Assembly (NCBI RefSeq): GCF_002161595.1
Contig: NZ_NFID01000013.1
Location: 46,213 to 110,212, forward strand
Reading direction: 5' to 3'
Source: Gemmiger sp. An50
GTDB taxonomy: Bacteria > Bacillota > Clostridia > Oscillospirales > Ruminococcaceae
Length of the DNA stretch: 64,000 nucleotides
Part shown: positions 17,374-25,740 of the stretch, piece after piece
Numbering within the stretch: position 1 is the first letter of the stretch
Layout: every line of letters begins with the position of its first letter
The notes under the pieces: generated by a model
What the model was told of the DNA's origin: nothing
The model's database searches: none
What the model saw: the letters and a program-made list of their open reading frames with translations, nothing else
Made by a program: the position numbers and the translations under genes

Positions 17374-18738
17374 TCAGCGGTCGGACAGGCTGAACAGGAT
17401 GTTCAGATGGAATACATCTCCGTCCACATGAGCTGTCAGCTCTCCGTCATATTTGTGCACGATCATCTGGATGCTCCGCAAGCCGAAGCCATGGCAGGAG
17501 GTATCCGCCTTGGTGGTCAGAGGCAGACCGTTCTGGAAGGTGAGCGTGCCGTCAAAGTAGTTGTCCTGCTGGATGAGCAGCATGCAGCCACGGGCCTTGA
17601 CCACCAGATTGATGATACGCCGTTCCCGCTGAGGCACAGCCGCCACCGCCTCCAGGGCATTGTCGATCACGTTGCCGAACAGGCAGTACAGATCACTGTT
17701 TTCCAGAAAAGCCAGCTTTTCTCCATCCACCATACAGGAGAGCTGGATGCCGTTCTGTTCGCAGTAGAGGCTCTTTTCGGTGAGCAGCACATCCAGCAGC
17801 TGGTTGTGAGTCTCGATGCGGGTGTCGTAGATGGAGATGGCCTTTTCCAGGTCGTACACTGCGTCCGGCCCCAGGGGGCGGCCCTGGGCGGCCAGAGAAG
17901 CAATTTGGTACTTGATGTCGTGGCATTTGATGTTGATCCGCTCGATGGTATCGCGGGAAATCTCGTATTGCCGTTGGCTCTGGCGGATGGTGTGCTGAAG
18001 GTATTCCACCTCTTGCGCCAGTTCCCGCTGCTCAATGGTGCGCCAGGCCAGAAGCAGCACGATGGCACAGCAGGTGACCGAGAACAGATTGCCCGCCTGG
18101 CGGAGCACAAAGAGGGCGGTGTGCTCAAACTGGTTTTCCCAGCCGGTGCTCAGCCGGGCGAAGTACACATCCTCCACCGAGCAGAGGATCGCGGTGATCA
18201 GCAGCACCACCACCGAAAGCGAGAGCATCTGCCGGTCCAGTCGGCAGATGGCAGCAAGCCTTGCCGCCCGGCGGAGGAACAGCCAGTAAAGCACCAGTGC
18301 CGCCGCCACATAAAAGCCGTGATGGAACAGCCTGCTGTAAACGTCGAAGGGAAAGCTGCCGCCGCTGAACCGGAGCAGTTCCGCGCCGCAGACCACCGTG
18401 AGGTATAGCTTGTAACACAGGTTTTGGGCAGCATAGGCCACACTGCAGCAGAACAAAATGGTGAGGAAGGGCTCGTCAAAGCATAGCCGGACATGGGCGA
18501 TGGTGGCTGCGAAGAGAGCGATGTAGATGGTGCTGCGGCCCAGAGCATTTTGTCCCCAAAACAGATAGGCCCAAGAGGCCGCGCCGGTCAGGGTCAGCAC
18601 ACATGCAAAACCAAGAATCAGCCGCAGCCAGAACCGGTCTGCCCGGTGCAGGTTCCACAGAGTCATCCCGTAAAATAGATACAGCCCGAACAGAAACTCC
18701 AGCATAATGTAATGGTAGGTGAACAGAAAGGCTTCCAT
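17374..18738 (-). CDS. GHKL-type sensor histidine kinase (AgrC-like)
   Basis: A 454-residue sensor. The first 230 residues hold about six to seven membrane helices; a coiled-coil linker leads into an atypical kinase core with INIKCHDIKYQ (phosphoacceptor His), GNVIDNALEAV (N box) and a G box around CHGFGLRSI. This is the layout of the HPK10/AgrC group that senses peptides through the membrane domain. Its start follows the stop of the LytTR regulator by two bases, so the pair is one operon with the regulator first. No agrB or agrD-like pheromone gene is in the window. The downstream GH3 gene is on the same strand, beyond a terminator, and may be a target (inference). Confidence 0.9.
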   Translation of the reverse strand: MEAFLFTYHYIMLEFLFGLYLFYGMTLWNLHRADRFWLRLILGFACVLTLTGAASWAYLFWGQNALGRSTIYIALFAATIAHVRLCFDEPFLTILFCCSVAYAAQNLCYKLYLTVVCGAELLRFSGGSFPFDVYSRLFHHGFYVAAALVLYWLFLRRAARLAAICRLDRQMLSLSVVVLLITAILCSVEDVYFARLSTGWENQFEHTALFVLRQAGNLFSVTCCAIVLLLAWRTIEQRELAQEVEYLQHTIRQSQRQYEISRDTIERINIKCHDIKYQIASLAAQGRPLGPDAVYDLEKAISIYDTRIETHNQLLDVLLTEKSLYCEQNGIQLSCMVDGEKLAFLENSDLYCLFGNVIDNALEAVAAVPQRERRIINLVVKARGCMLLIQQDNYFDGTLTFQNGLPLTTKADTSCHGFGLRSIQMIVHKYDGELTAHVDGDVFHLNILFSLSDR

Positions 18739-18740
18739 AC

Positions 18741-19457
18741 TTATTCACCTCCCGCCGAACCGGCATACCAGTTGGCAAGCTCCGCCAGAAATGCTGCCCG
18801 GCGGGGCCTGCTGATCTGCAGCAGATTATCACCCACCTGCACCGTGCTGCCCTTCACTTTTACGATGAATTTCGGATTCACCAGATAGCACTTGTTGCAA
18901 CGCAGAAATCCGAACCGGCTCAGCTGCTGCTCTACGCCGGAGAGTACGCCTGTCATCTCGATCACATCGTCGATCAGATGGTAGAACAGCCTGTGGTTCA
19001 TGATCTCCACATACATCAGCTTGTCGGTGGAGATCCGGCACAGCCCACCGGGGGTGTTCACAGTGAAGCTGCGGTCCTCGTTGAGCAGATAGATGTCCAG
19101 CGCTTTTTTGAATTTCATGGAAAAATCGTAGTAGCTCACCGGCTTGATCAGGTAGCTCACCGCATCCACCTCGTAGCCCTTCAAAGCATACTGAACCAGG
19201 TTGGTGATGAATATGATGGAGACGTTCTTGTCGCACCGGCGCAGCTGCAGCGCCGTTTCCAGACCGTTCATTTTGGGCATCTGCACATCCAGGAACACCA
19301 CCGCATAAACCGCGCGGTAGTCCTTCAGAAAATCTGCTCCGTTGGCAAAGCGAAAGATCTGGAAGCGTTGCCCGGTCTGGGCCTCGTATTGCTTGATGTG
19401 GTCCATGAGGGCCTGCGCCGCCAGGTCCTCGTCCTCCACGATGGCGATGTTTCTCAA
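18741..19457 (-). CDS. LytTR-family response regulator (AgrA-like)
   Basis: A 238-residue regulator: receiver domain (about 1-120) with acidic pair EDED near the N-terminus, phosphoacceptor Asp in VVFLDVQMPKMNG and Lys in LIKPVS; then a LytTR DNA-binding domain (about 135-235) with the FLRCNKCYLVNPKFI core. It should bind paired direct repeats upstream of target promoters. I start it at TTG 19457 because CAAGGGG lies eight bases upstream and the product begins in the usual (M)RNIAIVEDE manner; the seven-codon extension to 19478 runs into that site. First gene of the operon with the GHKL kinase. Confidence 0.9.
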   Translation of the reverse strand: MRNIAIVEDEDLAAQALMDHIKQYEAQTGQRFQIFRFANGADFLKDYRAVYAVVFLDVQMPKMNGLETALQLRRCDKNVSIIFITNLVQYALKGYEVDAVSYLIKPVSYYDFSMKFKKALDIYLLNEDRSFTVNTPGGLCRISTDKLMYVEIMNHRLFYHLIDDVIEMTGVLSGVEQQLSRFGFLRCNKCYLVNPKFIVKVKGSTVQVGDNLLQISRPRRAAFLAELANWYAGSAGGE

Positions 19458-19531
19458 ATGGTCAACCCCTTGCCGCAAAAATCAGACTTGTTTTCCGGGC
19501 CGCCTGTCCGAATGACGGGACCGTTGTTCTC

Positions 19532-19560
19532 AGTATATCATAGCGGGAAAAAACCGTCGA
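19532..19560 (-). promoter_or_regulatory. Putative promoter of the LytTR/GHKL operon
   Basis: Minus-strand TCGACG (plus 19555-19560), 17-base spacer, TATACT (plus 19532-19537). The leader would be about 70 bases. Confidence 0.5.
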
Positions 19561-19625
19561 GAGGTGCACAAAACGGGGCAAATCGCCGGTTTTTTGCCCG
19601 ACGGGCGAAAATTGGCCCGGGCCCC

Positions 19626-19655
19626 TTGCCAAAGCCCTTTTGAATGTAATAATAT
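19626..19655 (+). promoter_or_regulatory. Putative promoter of prfC
   Basis: TTGCCA (19626-19631), 18-base spacer, TAATAT (19650-19655). A GC hairpin in the leader (GCGGCGCA/TGCGCCGC, about 19690-19707) stands just before the AAGGAGG ribosome binding site. Confidence 0.45.
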
Positions 19656-19734
19656 ATAGAGTGTTGTGTTTTTAAGGACCAAACCCCGCGCGGCGCATGT
19701 GCGCCGCCCCAGAATATAAGGAGGACAAGCATCT

Positions 19735-21330
19735 ATGGCCGATTTACGGCAAGAGATCCAGCGCCGGCGCACCTTTGCGATCATCAGCCACCCGGACGCC
19801 GGTAAGACCACCCTCACCGAAAAGCTGCTGCTGTACGGCGGCGCGATCCAGCAGGCAGGCAGCGTTAAGGGCAAGCAGAGCGCCCGCCACGCGGTCAGCG
19901 ATTGGATGGAGATCGAGAAGCAGCGTGGTATCTCGGTCACCAGCTCGGTGCTGCAGTTTGAATACGACGGCAAATGCGTCAACATCCTGGATACCCCCGG
20001 TCACCAGGACTTCTCAGAGGACACCTACCGCACCCTGATGGCCGCCGACGCGGCGGTCATGGTCATCGACGCCGCCAAGGGCGTTGAGGCCCAGACCATC
20101 AAGCTGTTCAAGGTGTGCACCCTGCGCCACATCCCCATCTTCACCTTCATCAACAAGATGGACCGTGAGGCCCGGGACCCCTTTGACCTGATGGAGGAGA
20201 TTGAGAACATCCTGGGCATCCAGACCTATCCCATGAACTGGCCCATCGGCTGCGGCAAGGAGTTCAAGGGCGTGTTCGACCGGGAAAGCCGCCACATCCT
20301 GGCCTTCCAGAGCGACGGCAAGGCCAACGGCGTGAAGATCCTGGACAAGATCGAGGCTGAGCTGGGCGACCCCAGCCTGGACGAGCTGATCACCGCCCCC
20401 CTGCATGAAAAGCTGGCCGAGGACATCGAGCTGCTGGACGGCGCCAGCTACGACTTCGACATGGAGGCCGTGCAGACCGGCCGTCTGAGCCCTGTGTTCT
20501 TCGGTTCCGCGCTGACCAACTTCGGCGTGGAGCCCTTCCTGAAGGAGTTCCTGCGCCTGTCTCCCAGCCCGCTGCCCCGCAAGAGCGGCGACGAGCTGGT
20601 CGAGCCCGCCCAGAACACCTTCTCCGGCTTTATCTTCAAGATTCAGGCCAACATGAACAAAGCCCACCGGGACCGCATCGCCTTTATGCGCATCTGCTCG
20701 GGCAAATTCGAGCGCGGCATGGAGGTCACCCACGTGCAGGGCGGCAAGAAGATCAAGCTGGCCCAGTCCACCCAGCTGATGGCCCAGGACCGGGCCACCG
20801 TGGACGAGGCCTACGCGGGCGACATCATCGGTCTGTTCGATCCGGGCATCTTCTCCATCGGCGACACCCTGTGCACCGGCAAAGAGAAGATCCAGTATGC
20901 GGGCATCCCCACCTTTGCACCCGAGCATTTCGCCCGGATCACCCAGGTGGACACCATGAAGCGCAAGCAGTTCGTGAAGGGCATGGAGCAGGTGGCCCAG
21001 GAGGGCGCCATCCAGATCTTCCGCGAGTTGAACGGCGGCATGGAAGAGGTCATCGTGGGCGTTGTGGGCGTGCTGCAGTTCGAGGTGCTGGAGTACCGGC
21101 TGAAGAACGAGTACAACGTGGACATCCGCATGCAGAAGCTGCCCTTCGAGCACATCCGCTGGATCGAGAACGAGGACCTGGACCCCAAGAATCTGGACCT
21201 GACCAGCGACACCAAGCGCATCGAGGACCTGAAGGGCAACAAGCTGCTGCTCTTCACCACCCCCTGGGCCATCAACTGGGCTCAGCAGCACAACGAGGGC
21301 CTGGAACTCAGCGAGTTCGGTAACGTGTGA
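19735..21330 (+). CDS. prfC: Peptide chain release factor 3
   Basis: Translational GTPase that recycles RF1/RF2 from the ribosome after termination. The 531-aa product has the G1 loop SHPDAGKTT, the switch region EIEKQRGISV, G3 DTPGHQDF, and G4 NKMDR, followed by domains II and III of the RF3 type. Length and order match RF3 (about 530 aa) rather than EF-G (about 690). ATAAGGAGG precedes ATG 19735. Single-gene unit closed by a strong terminator. Confidence 0.96.
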   Translation: MADLRQEIQRRRTFAIISHPDAGKTTLTEKLLLYGGAIQQAGSVKGKQSARHAVSDWMEIEKQRGISVTSSVLQFEYDGKCVNILDTPGHQDFSEDTYRTLMAADAAVMVIDAAKGVEAQTIKLFKVCTLRHIPIFTFINKMDREARDPFDLMEEIENILGIQTYPMNWPIGCGKEFKGVFDRESRHILAFQSDGKANGVKILDKIEAELGDPSLDELITAPLHEKLAEDIELLDGASYDFDMEAVQTGRLSPVFFGSALTNFGVEPFLKEFLRLSPSPLPRKSGDELVEPAQNTFSGFIFKIQANMNKAHRDRIAFMRICSGKFERGMEVTHVQGGKKIKLAQSTQLMAQDRATVDEAYAGDIIGLFDPGIFSIGDTLCTGKEKIQYAGIPTFAPEHFARITQVDTMKRKQFVKGMEQVAQEGAIQIFRELNGGMEEVIVGVVGVLQFEVLEYRLKNEYNVDIRMQKLPFEHIRWIENEDLDPKNLDLTSDTKRIEDLKGNKLLLFTTPWAINWAQQHNEGLELSEFGNV

Positions 21331-21335
21331 TTTTT

Positions 21336-21373
21336 CAAGGCTTCCGGCCATTGGCCGGAAGCCTTGTTTTTTT
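21336..21373 (+). terminator. Terminator of prfC
   Basis: Almost loopless stem CAAGGCTTCCGGCCA with its complement followed by TTTTTTT. Confidence 0.92.
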
Positions 21374-21446
21374 GCCGCAAAACGGCAGCGGTCTGTGGTA
21401 CAATAAGGGCAGATGACTGCCAGACGGCAAAAGGAGGGCGCGAGCC

Positions 21447-23462
21447 ATGGGAGCAAGCGATTGGGAAGACCTGATGAACGGAGTGTTCGGCCCCGGCGGG
21501 CGGCTGCGGGCGGGCGGGGCAAAGCCGGCCCAGAGCCAAAAGCCCGCACAGGATGCACAGCAGACTCTGCAAAAGAATCAGCAGGCGCTGAGCGAAGCGC
21601 TGGCCCGCCAGGCGGAGGAGATCACCCGGCTTGGCGGCGAACTGGAACACACTATGCAGCGGGACGGCCTGCTCACCGAGGCCGAGACCCAGGCGGCCCG
21701 GCGCACGGTGCCCGCCCCCGTGCAGGCGGACGCCTTTGACGGGCTGGAGGAGACGCTGGGAAAAACCGTGCTGGGCCAGCCGGAATTTCTCAAACGGCTG
21801 GTGCGGGCCTTCAAACGGCCCTTCGTGCTGGGCACGGCAGGAGAAACCGCCCGAGGTGTACTTTTGGTCCACGGCCCGGCGGGCACCGGCAAGCGTGCGG
21901 CCCTGGAAGCCATTGCCCGGGAAATGGCGGCCCGCAAGCTGCTGAGCGGGCCGCAGATCGCCTGGATGGACCTGGGGCTTTACCCGGGCCCCGGGCAGGA
22001 GAAGCTGTTTTTGCAGGACCTGTACAGCGCCTTGAACGGGCCGGGGCAGGTGCTGGTATTCTGCCATTACGAGCGATGCCACCCGGGCTTTCTGAATACG
22101 CTGGCGGCGCTGGCTCAGACGGGAAAGGCTCCGCTGAACAGCCGCTACGCGGTGCAGAAGGGGATGTTGGTGGACGTGGGCACCGCCCTGGTGCCGGACG
22201 CGGTGAGCGAACTGACGCCCCGGGGCAAATACCTGGTGTTTCTGAGCGAAAAGGGGCCGGAAAAGCTGGCGGACCGGATGGGCGCGGGCGTGGTGAACGC
22301 CCTGAGCGACGTGTGCGCCACCCGGCCCTTCACCGAGGAGGAGCTGGAGGCCATTGCCGGGCGGGGGCTGGAGCAGCTGACCGAGCACGCGGCCCGGCAG
22401 CTGAAGCTGACCATCACGGCGGACGAGAGCTTCCAGGCGCTGGCCCGGCGGCAGGCAAGCCCCGGCCGGGGCGCAGCGCCCATCGGGGAATTTTATGACC
22501 GGTGCTTTAAGGCGCTGGCGGAGTATAAGCTGGAGCAGGAACCGGCGGCGGGTACGGCAGCCGTCCTCAGTGCACCGGAGGGCCGGGCGCTGATCTCGGT
22601 GACCGGCGGCCAGCCGGTGGACCTGCTGGGCCTGCTGCGGCAGGAGTACACCGGCATGCTGGACGAGGTGGACCGGGAGCTGGAAAACATTGTGGGGCTG
22701 GACGAGGTGAAGGACTACGTGCTGCGCCTGAAGGACAGCGTGCAGGCCAACCAGCGCCGGGCCCAGGCGGGCATGAAGACCGGCAGCGTTTCCATGCACA
22801 TGATCTTCGCGGGCAACCCGGGCACCGGCAAGACCACCATCGCCCGTCTGGTGGGCAAATATCTGAAGGCCATCGGCGCGCTGCGGGGCGGCCAGCTGGT
22901 GGAGGTGAGCCGGGCGGATTTAGTGGGCCGCTATGTGGGCCACACCGCGCCGCTCACCAATCAGGTGATCCGCTCGGCGCTGGGGGGCGTGCTCTTCATC
23001 GACGAGGCCTACTCCCTCTACCGGGGCAAGGACGACAGCTTCGGCCTGGAGGCCATCGACACGCTGGTGAAGGGCATGGAGGACCACAGGGACGATCTGG
23101 TGGTGATCCTGGCGGGCTATTCCAAGGAGATGGAGCAGTTTTTGACCGCCAACAGCGGCCTTGCCTCCCGCTTCCCCAACAAGATCGAGTTCCCGGATTA
23201 CACCGGCGAGGAGCTGTGGCGTATTCTGGAACTGAGCGCAAAGGGGAGGGGTTACCGGTTGGCCGAGGGCTGCCAAACGCCGCTGACCGAATACTTTACC
23301 CGGGCGCAGGCGGAGAACGCGGACGAAAACGGCAACGGCCGCATGGCCCGCAACCTTCTGGAACGGGCGATCCTGAACCAGAGCCGCCGTCTGGCCGCCG
23401 AACCCCAGGCCGCGCTGGACGAGCTGATGCTGGGAGATTTTGCGCTGGAAGAAGCCGAATAA
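21447..23462 (+). CDS. Two-module AAA+ ATPase, CbxX/CfqX (SpoVK-like)
   Basis: A 671-residue cytoplasmic ATPase with two P-loop regions. The first (Walker A GPAGTGKR, about residue 142) resembles a ClpA/B D2-type module (TVLGQPEFLKRLVRAFKRP). The second (Walker A GNPGTGKTT about residue 454; Walker B GGVLFIDEAY) is a clear CbxX/CfqX module of the SpoVK group, ending with LASRFPNKIEFPDYT and an arginine-rich lid. Residues 1-90 are low-complexity with a short coiled coil. SpoVK-type proteins form hexameric rings and act in sporulation in Bacillus; here the role is unknown. The first module lacks a convincing Walker B, so it may be structural. AAAGGAGG precedes ATG 21447. Terminated at 23471-23508. 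Confidence 0.85.
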   Translation: MGASDWEDLMNGVFGPGGRLRAGGAKPAQSQKPAQDAQQTLQKNQQALSEALARQAEEITRLGGELEHTMQRDGLLTEAETQAARRTVPAPVQADAFDGLEETLGKTVLGQPEFLKRLVRAFKRPFVLGTAGETARGVLLVHGPAGTGKRAALEAIAREMAARKLLSGPQIAWMDLGLYPGPGQEKLFLQDLYSALNGPGQVLVFCHYERCHPGFLNTLAALAQTGKAPLNSRYAVQKGMLVDVGTALVPDAVSELTPRGKYLVFLSEKGPEKLADRMGAGVVNALSDVCATRPFTEEELEAIAGRGLEQLTEHAARQLKLTITADESFQALARRQASPGRGAAPIGEFYDRCFKALAEYKLEQEPAAGTAAVLSAPEGRALISVTGGQPVDLLGLLRQEYTGMLDEVDRELENIVGLDEVKDYVLRLKDSVQANQRRAQAGMKTGSVSMHMIFAGNPGTGKTTIARLVGKYLKAIGALRGGQLVEVSRADLVGRYVGHTAPLTNQVIRSALGGVLFIDEAYSLYRGKDDSFGLEAIDTLVKGMEDHRDDLVVILAGYSKEMEQFLTANSGLASRFPNKIEFPDYTGEELWRILELSAKGRGYRLAEGCQTPLTEYFTRAQAENADENGNGRMARNLLERAILNQSRRLAAEPQAALDELMLGDFALEEAE

Positions 23463-23470
23463 AAACAAAA

Positions 23471-23508
23471 AGGAAGGCCTGCTGCAAATGCAGCGGGCCT
23501 TCCTTTTG
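23471..23508. terminator. Bidirectional intrinsic terminator
   Basis: Stem AAGGAAGGCCTGCTGCA with its complement (one wobble), T-rich in both directions. Lies between the convergent AAA+ gene and bioY. Confidence 0.9.
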
Positions 23509-23526
23509 TTGTGTTTTGAAAACTGG

Positions 23527-24075
23527 TTAGCAGGTGGAACCGGCAAGCCGCAAGGCACGCGCCAGACGGCGGCCGACGGTCAGAGCCAACGCCAGCTTGA
23601 TGCAATCCGGCAGAATGAAAGGCACCACACACATGGCCAGCACCGCGGGCAGGCTGTAGACGCTGCCGTTCATGGCAGACACCCGGATGAACCAGAAGGT
23701 GCCGAAGCCGTAGCAGATCGCCAGACCGGCCAGATTGCCCAGGATGGAGCGGGCCAGCGCCGGCAGAGGCAGCCGTTCGGCCAGCATGCAGGCGGGGCCG
23801 ATGAAGGCAAAGCCCACGATGTAGCCGCCGGTGGGGCCCAGTAGCGCGCCCGGGCCGCCGGAAAAACCGGCAAATACCGGCAGGCCGATCAGGCCCAGCA
23901 GGATGTAAACGATCACCGCCACACTGCCCTGACGGCCGCCAAGAGCCGCCAGCACCAGAAAGATGCCGAAGGTCTGCAGGGTGAAGGGCACTGCCGCCGG
24001 AATGCTGATCCAGGCGCACAGGGCGATGATCACCGCGCCCATGGCGGTGCGGGTAAGAGTTTGCGTTTTGGTCAT
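23527..24075 (-). CDS. bioY: BioY-family biotin transporter substrate-binding subunit
   Basis: An integral membrane S component (182 aa, about six helices) for biotin uptake. The signatures VPFTLQTFGIFL, GLIGLPVFAGFSGG and GPTGGYIVGF are typical of BioY. BioY can use a shared ECF module; an ecfAA'T set is encoded 13 kb away at 36.2-38.8 kb. The start is ATG 24075 because AAGGA is nine bases upstream; the first ATG (24084) abuts that site. It lies 30 bases behind the second M23-fold gene on the same strand and may be its last operon member. No BirA box recognised upstream. Confidence 0.9.
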   Translation of the reverse strand: MTKTQTLTRTAMGAVIIALCAWISIPAAVPFTLQTFGIFLVLAALGGRQGSVAVIVYILLGLIGLPVFAGFSGGPGALLGPTGGYIVGFAFIGPACMLAERLPLPALARSILGNLAGLAICYGFGTFWFIRVSAMNGSVYSLPAVLAMCVVPFILPDCIKLALALTVGRRLARALRLAGSTC

Positions 24076-24105
24076 AGAATACATTCCTTGGTCAGAATGG
24101 AGAAA

Positions 24106-25692
24106 TCAGAAGAACAGTCCGCCGGCTCTGCGCCAGGCATCCCAGGGATTCACGGGGATATCGCCCACCCGCATCTCGCAGATCACATGGCCCTGGGTGG
24201 TGCCGATCTGCTGGCCCTGGGTCACAAAGTCGCCCTCGTCCACGTCCCGGCGGCCCAGCAGATAGAACAGGCTCTTCACGCCGCAGCCGTGTTCGATCAC
24301 CACGACCCGGCCCAGGCTGCCGTTGGTTTCGGCATAGACCACCCGTCCGGCGGCGGGAGCCACCACGGGGCTGCCGGTGGTGGTGGCCATGGTTACGTTG
24401 ATGCTGCGCCGGGGCGCGATGTTGGCGTTATAGGCGGCGATCAGATCCAGTGGGATAGCCGCATTCAGCGGGTCGGTGGGGTCCAGCCGGTCGGTGTATT
24501 CCAGCACCGAGTAGTCCCGCAGGATCTTGCCCTGCACCGGCTGGATGAAGGAGCCGTCCCAGTAGATATCCGGGTCGTTGATCTCCCACAGGAAATCCAT
24601 GTTCTTGGGCAGTGCGCCCACATAGGGGATGGCGGAGGTGCCGTCGATGGTGTAGGTGTCCAGCTCGCGGCGCTGCCGCCCGTACACCTGCACCGTTTCG
24701 GTGACGGTCTGGCCGTTTACCGTGGCGCTGATGGTGTACTCGCCCGCCATCTGGTTGTAGTCCACCGGAACAAAGGCCACCCACTCGCCCTGATACAGGG
24801 TGAAGGGAATCTCGGCCAGCTCGGTGGTCAAGGCGGGGACCATGTCGCCCAGCACGCCCTCCAGGCGTACGCCGATCACGCTGCCCTGGCTCACGCCGGT
24901 GTCGGAGAGCACCAGCCGGGGCTGGGCCTCCAGCTGGAAGTTGAACTGGTAGGTGTAGGAGCCCTGCGCGCCGGTGGATTCCGGGGAGGTCACCGTGAGG
25001 ATGGCGGAATAGGCGCCGTTCTCGCTGAAGTGGAAGGCGTCATAGGCGGCCGCATCCCCCTCGAACAGGGTTTCACCCGCCTCATTCTGAATGGTCAGCT
25101 GGGCGGTGGTGTATTCCGGCAGCTCCAGCGCCGGATGGCCTTCGCTCACCGGTTCCAGGTCCTGCCAGCTGCTGCCCGGTTTTTTGGAGAAATCCCGGTG
25201 CAGAAAGCCCATCACCGGCACCGACCAGTCGTAACCGGCGGTCTCCAGCGTCTGGCCCGCCCAGCTCACCTGGTATTGGGGCAGATTGCTCAGGCTCACG
25301 CTCCGGTACATGCTGAAGAAGGTGCCGCCCAGGATCAGCACCAGCAGCACCGCCACCAGCACGATCCACCGCAAAAGCGAGGTGGAGGCGCTGAACAGGC
25401 GGGCGCCGAAGCTGAGGGGGGCGTCCTCCTCCCAGTCGTATTCCTCGTCCGGATATTCGCCGTTCTCCGGGTCAAAGTCCTCGCTGTCCTCCTGCGGCTC
25501 CTCGCCGGGGTCCTCGCAGCTGTCCTCCTGGCCGGGAGCGGGCTCTTCGGCCTGCGCTTCGGTTTCTTTGGCGGGAGCAGTCTCTTCGCCGGGGGCTTCG
25601 GCGGTCTGTGCGCCGCTCTCCTGCGGGGTCTCGTCCGGCGTCTGGCCGGGCTGAACGCCGCTGCTCTCCGGCTGCTTTTCGTCTTTCTTCAA
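24106..25692 (-). CDS. Membrane-anchored degenerate M23 (LytM-fold) protein, acidic N-terminus
   Basis: A 528-residue protein: Glu/Pro-rich cytoplasmic N-terminus (about 1-95), one transmembrane helix (about 108-130), a long extracellular region with beta-rich repeats, and a C-terminal LytM/M23 fold (about 425-528: GSPVVAPAAGRVVYAET, VIEHGCGVKSLFYLL, GDFVTQGQQIG). The zinc ligands of active M23 enzymes are missing: the HxGxD segment reads NVTMATTTG and the HLHFE strand reads HVICEM. It is probably a non-enzymatic activator or scaffold, as EnvC and NlpD are in other bacteria. The likely start is TTG 25692 with GAGGTGG five bases before; a GTG at 25701 overlaps that site. Paralog of the next-upstream gene. 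Confidence 0.8.
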   Translation of the reverse strand: MKKDEKQPESSGVQPGQTPDETPQESGAQTAEAPGEETAPAKETEAQAEEPAPGQEDSCEDPGEEPQEDSEDFDPENGEYPDEEYDWEEDAPLSFGARLFSASTSLLRWIVLVAVLLVLILGGTFFSMYRSVSLSNLPQYQVSWAGQTLETAGYDWSVPVMGFLHRDFSKKPGSSWQDLEPVSEGHPALELPEYTTAQLTIQNEAGETLFEGDAAAYDAFHFSENGAYSAILTVTSPESTGAQGSYTYQFNFQLEAQPRLVLSDTGVSQGSVIGVRLEGVLGDMVPALTTELAEIPFTLYQGEWVAFVPVDYNQMAGEYTISATVNGQTVTETVQVYGRQRRELDTYTIDGTSAIPYVGALPKNMDFLWEINDPDIYWDGSFIQPVQGKILRDYSVLEYTDRLDPTDPLNAAIPLDLIAAYNANIAPRRSINVTMATTTGSPVVAPAAGRVVYAETNGSLGRVVVIEHGCGVKSLFYLLGRRDVDEGDFVTQGQQIGTTQGHVICEMRVGDIPVNPWDAWRRAGGLFF

Positions 25693-25740
25693 TGGTTCCA
25701 CCTCACATCAAGGGTTTGAGCCGCGCGGGGCGCGGCGGAT

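Noticed and set aside
20014..21558. 514-residue minus-strand frame
   Set aside because: Antisense of prfC and of the start of the AAA+ gene.
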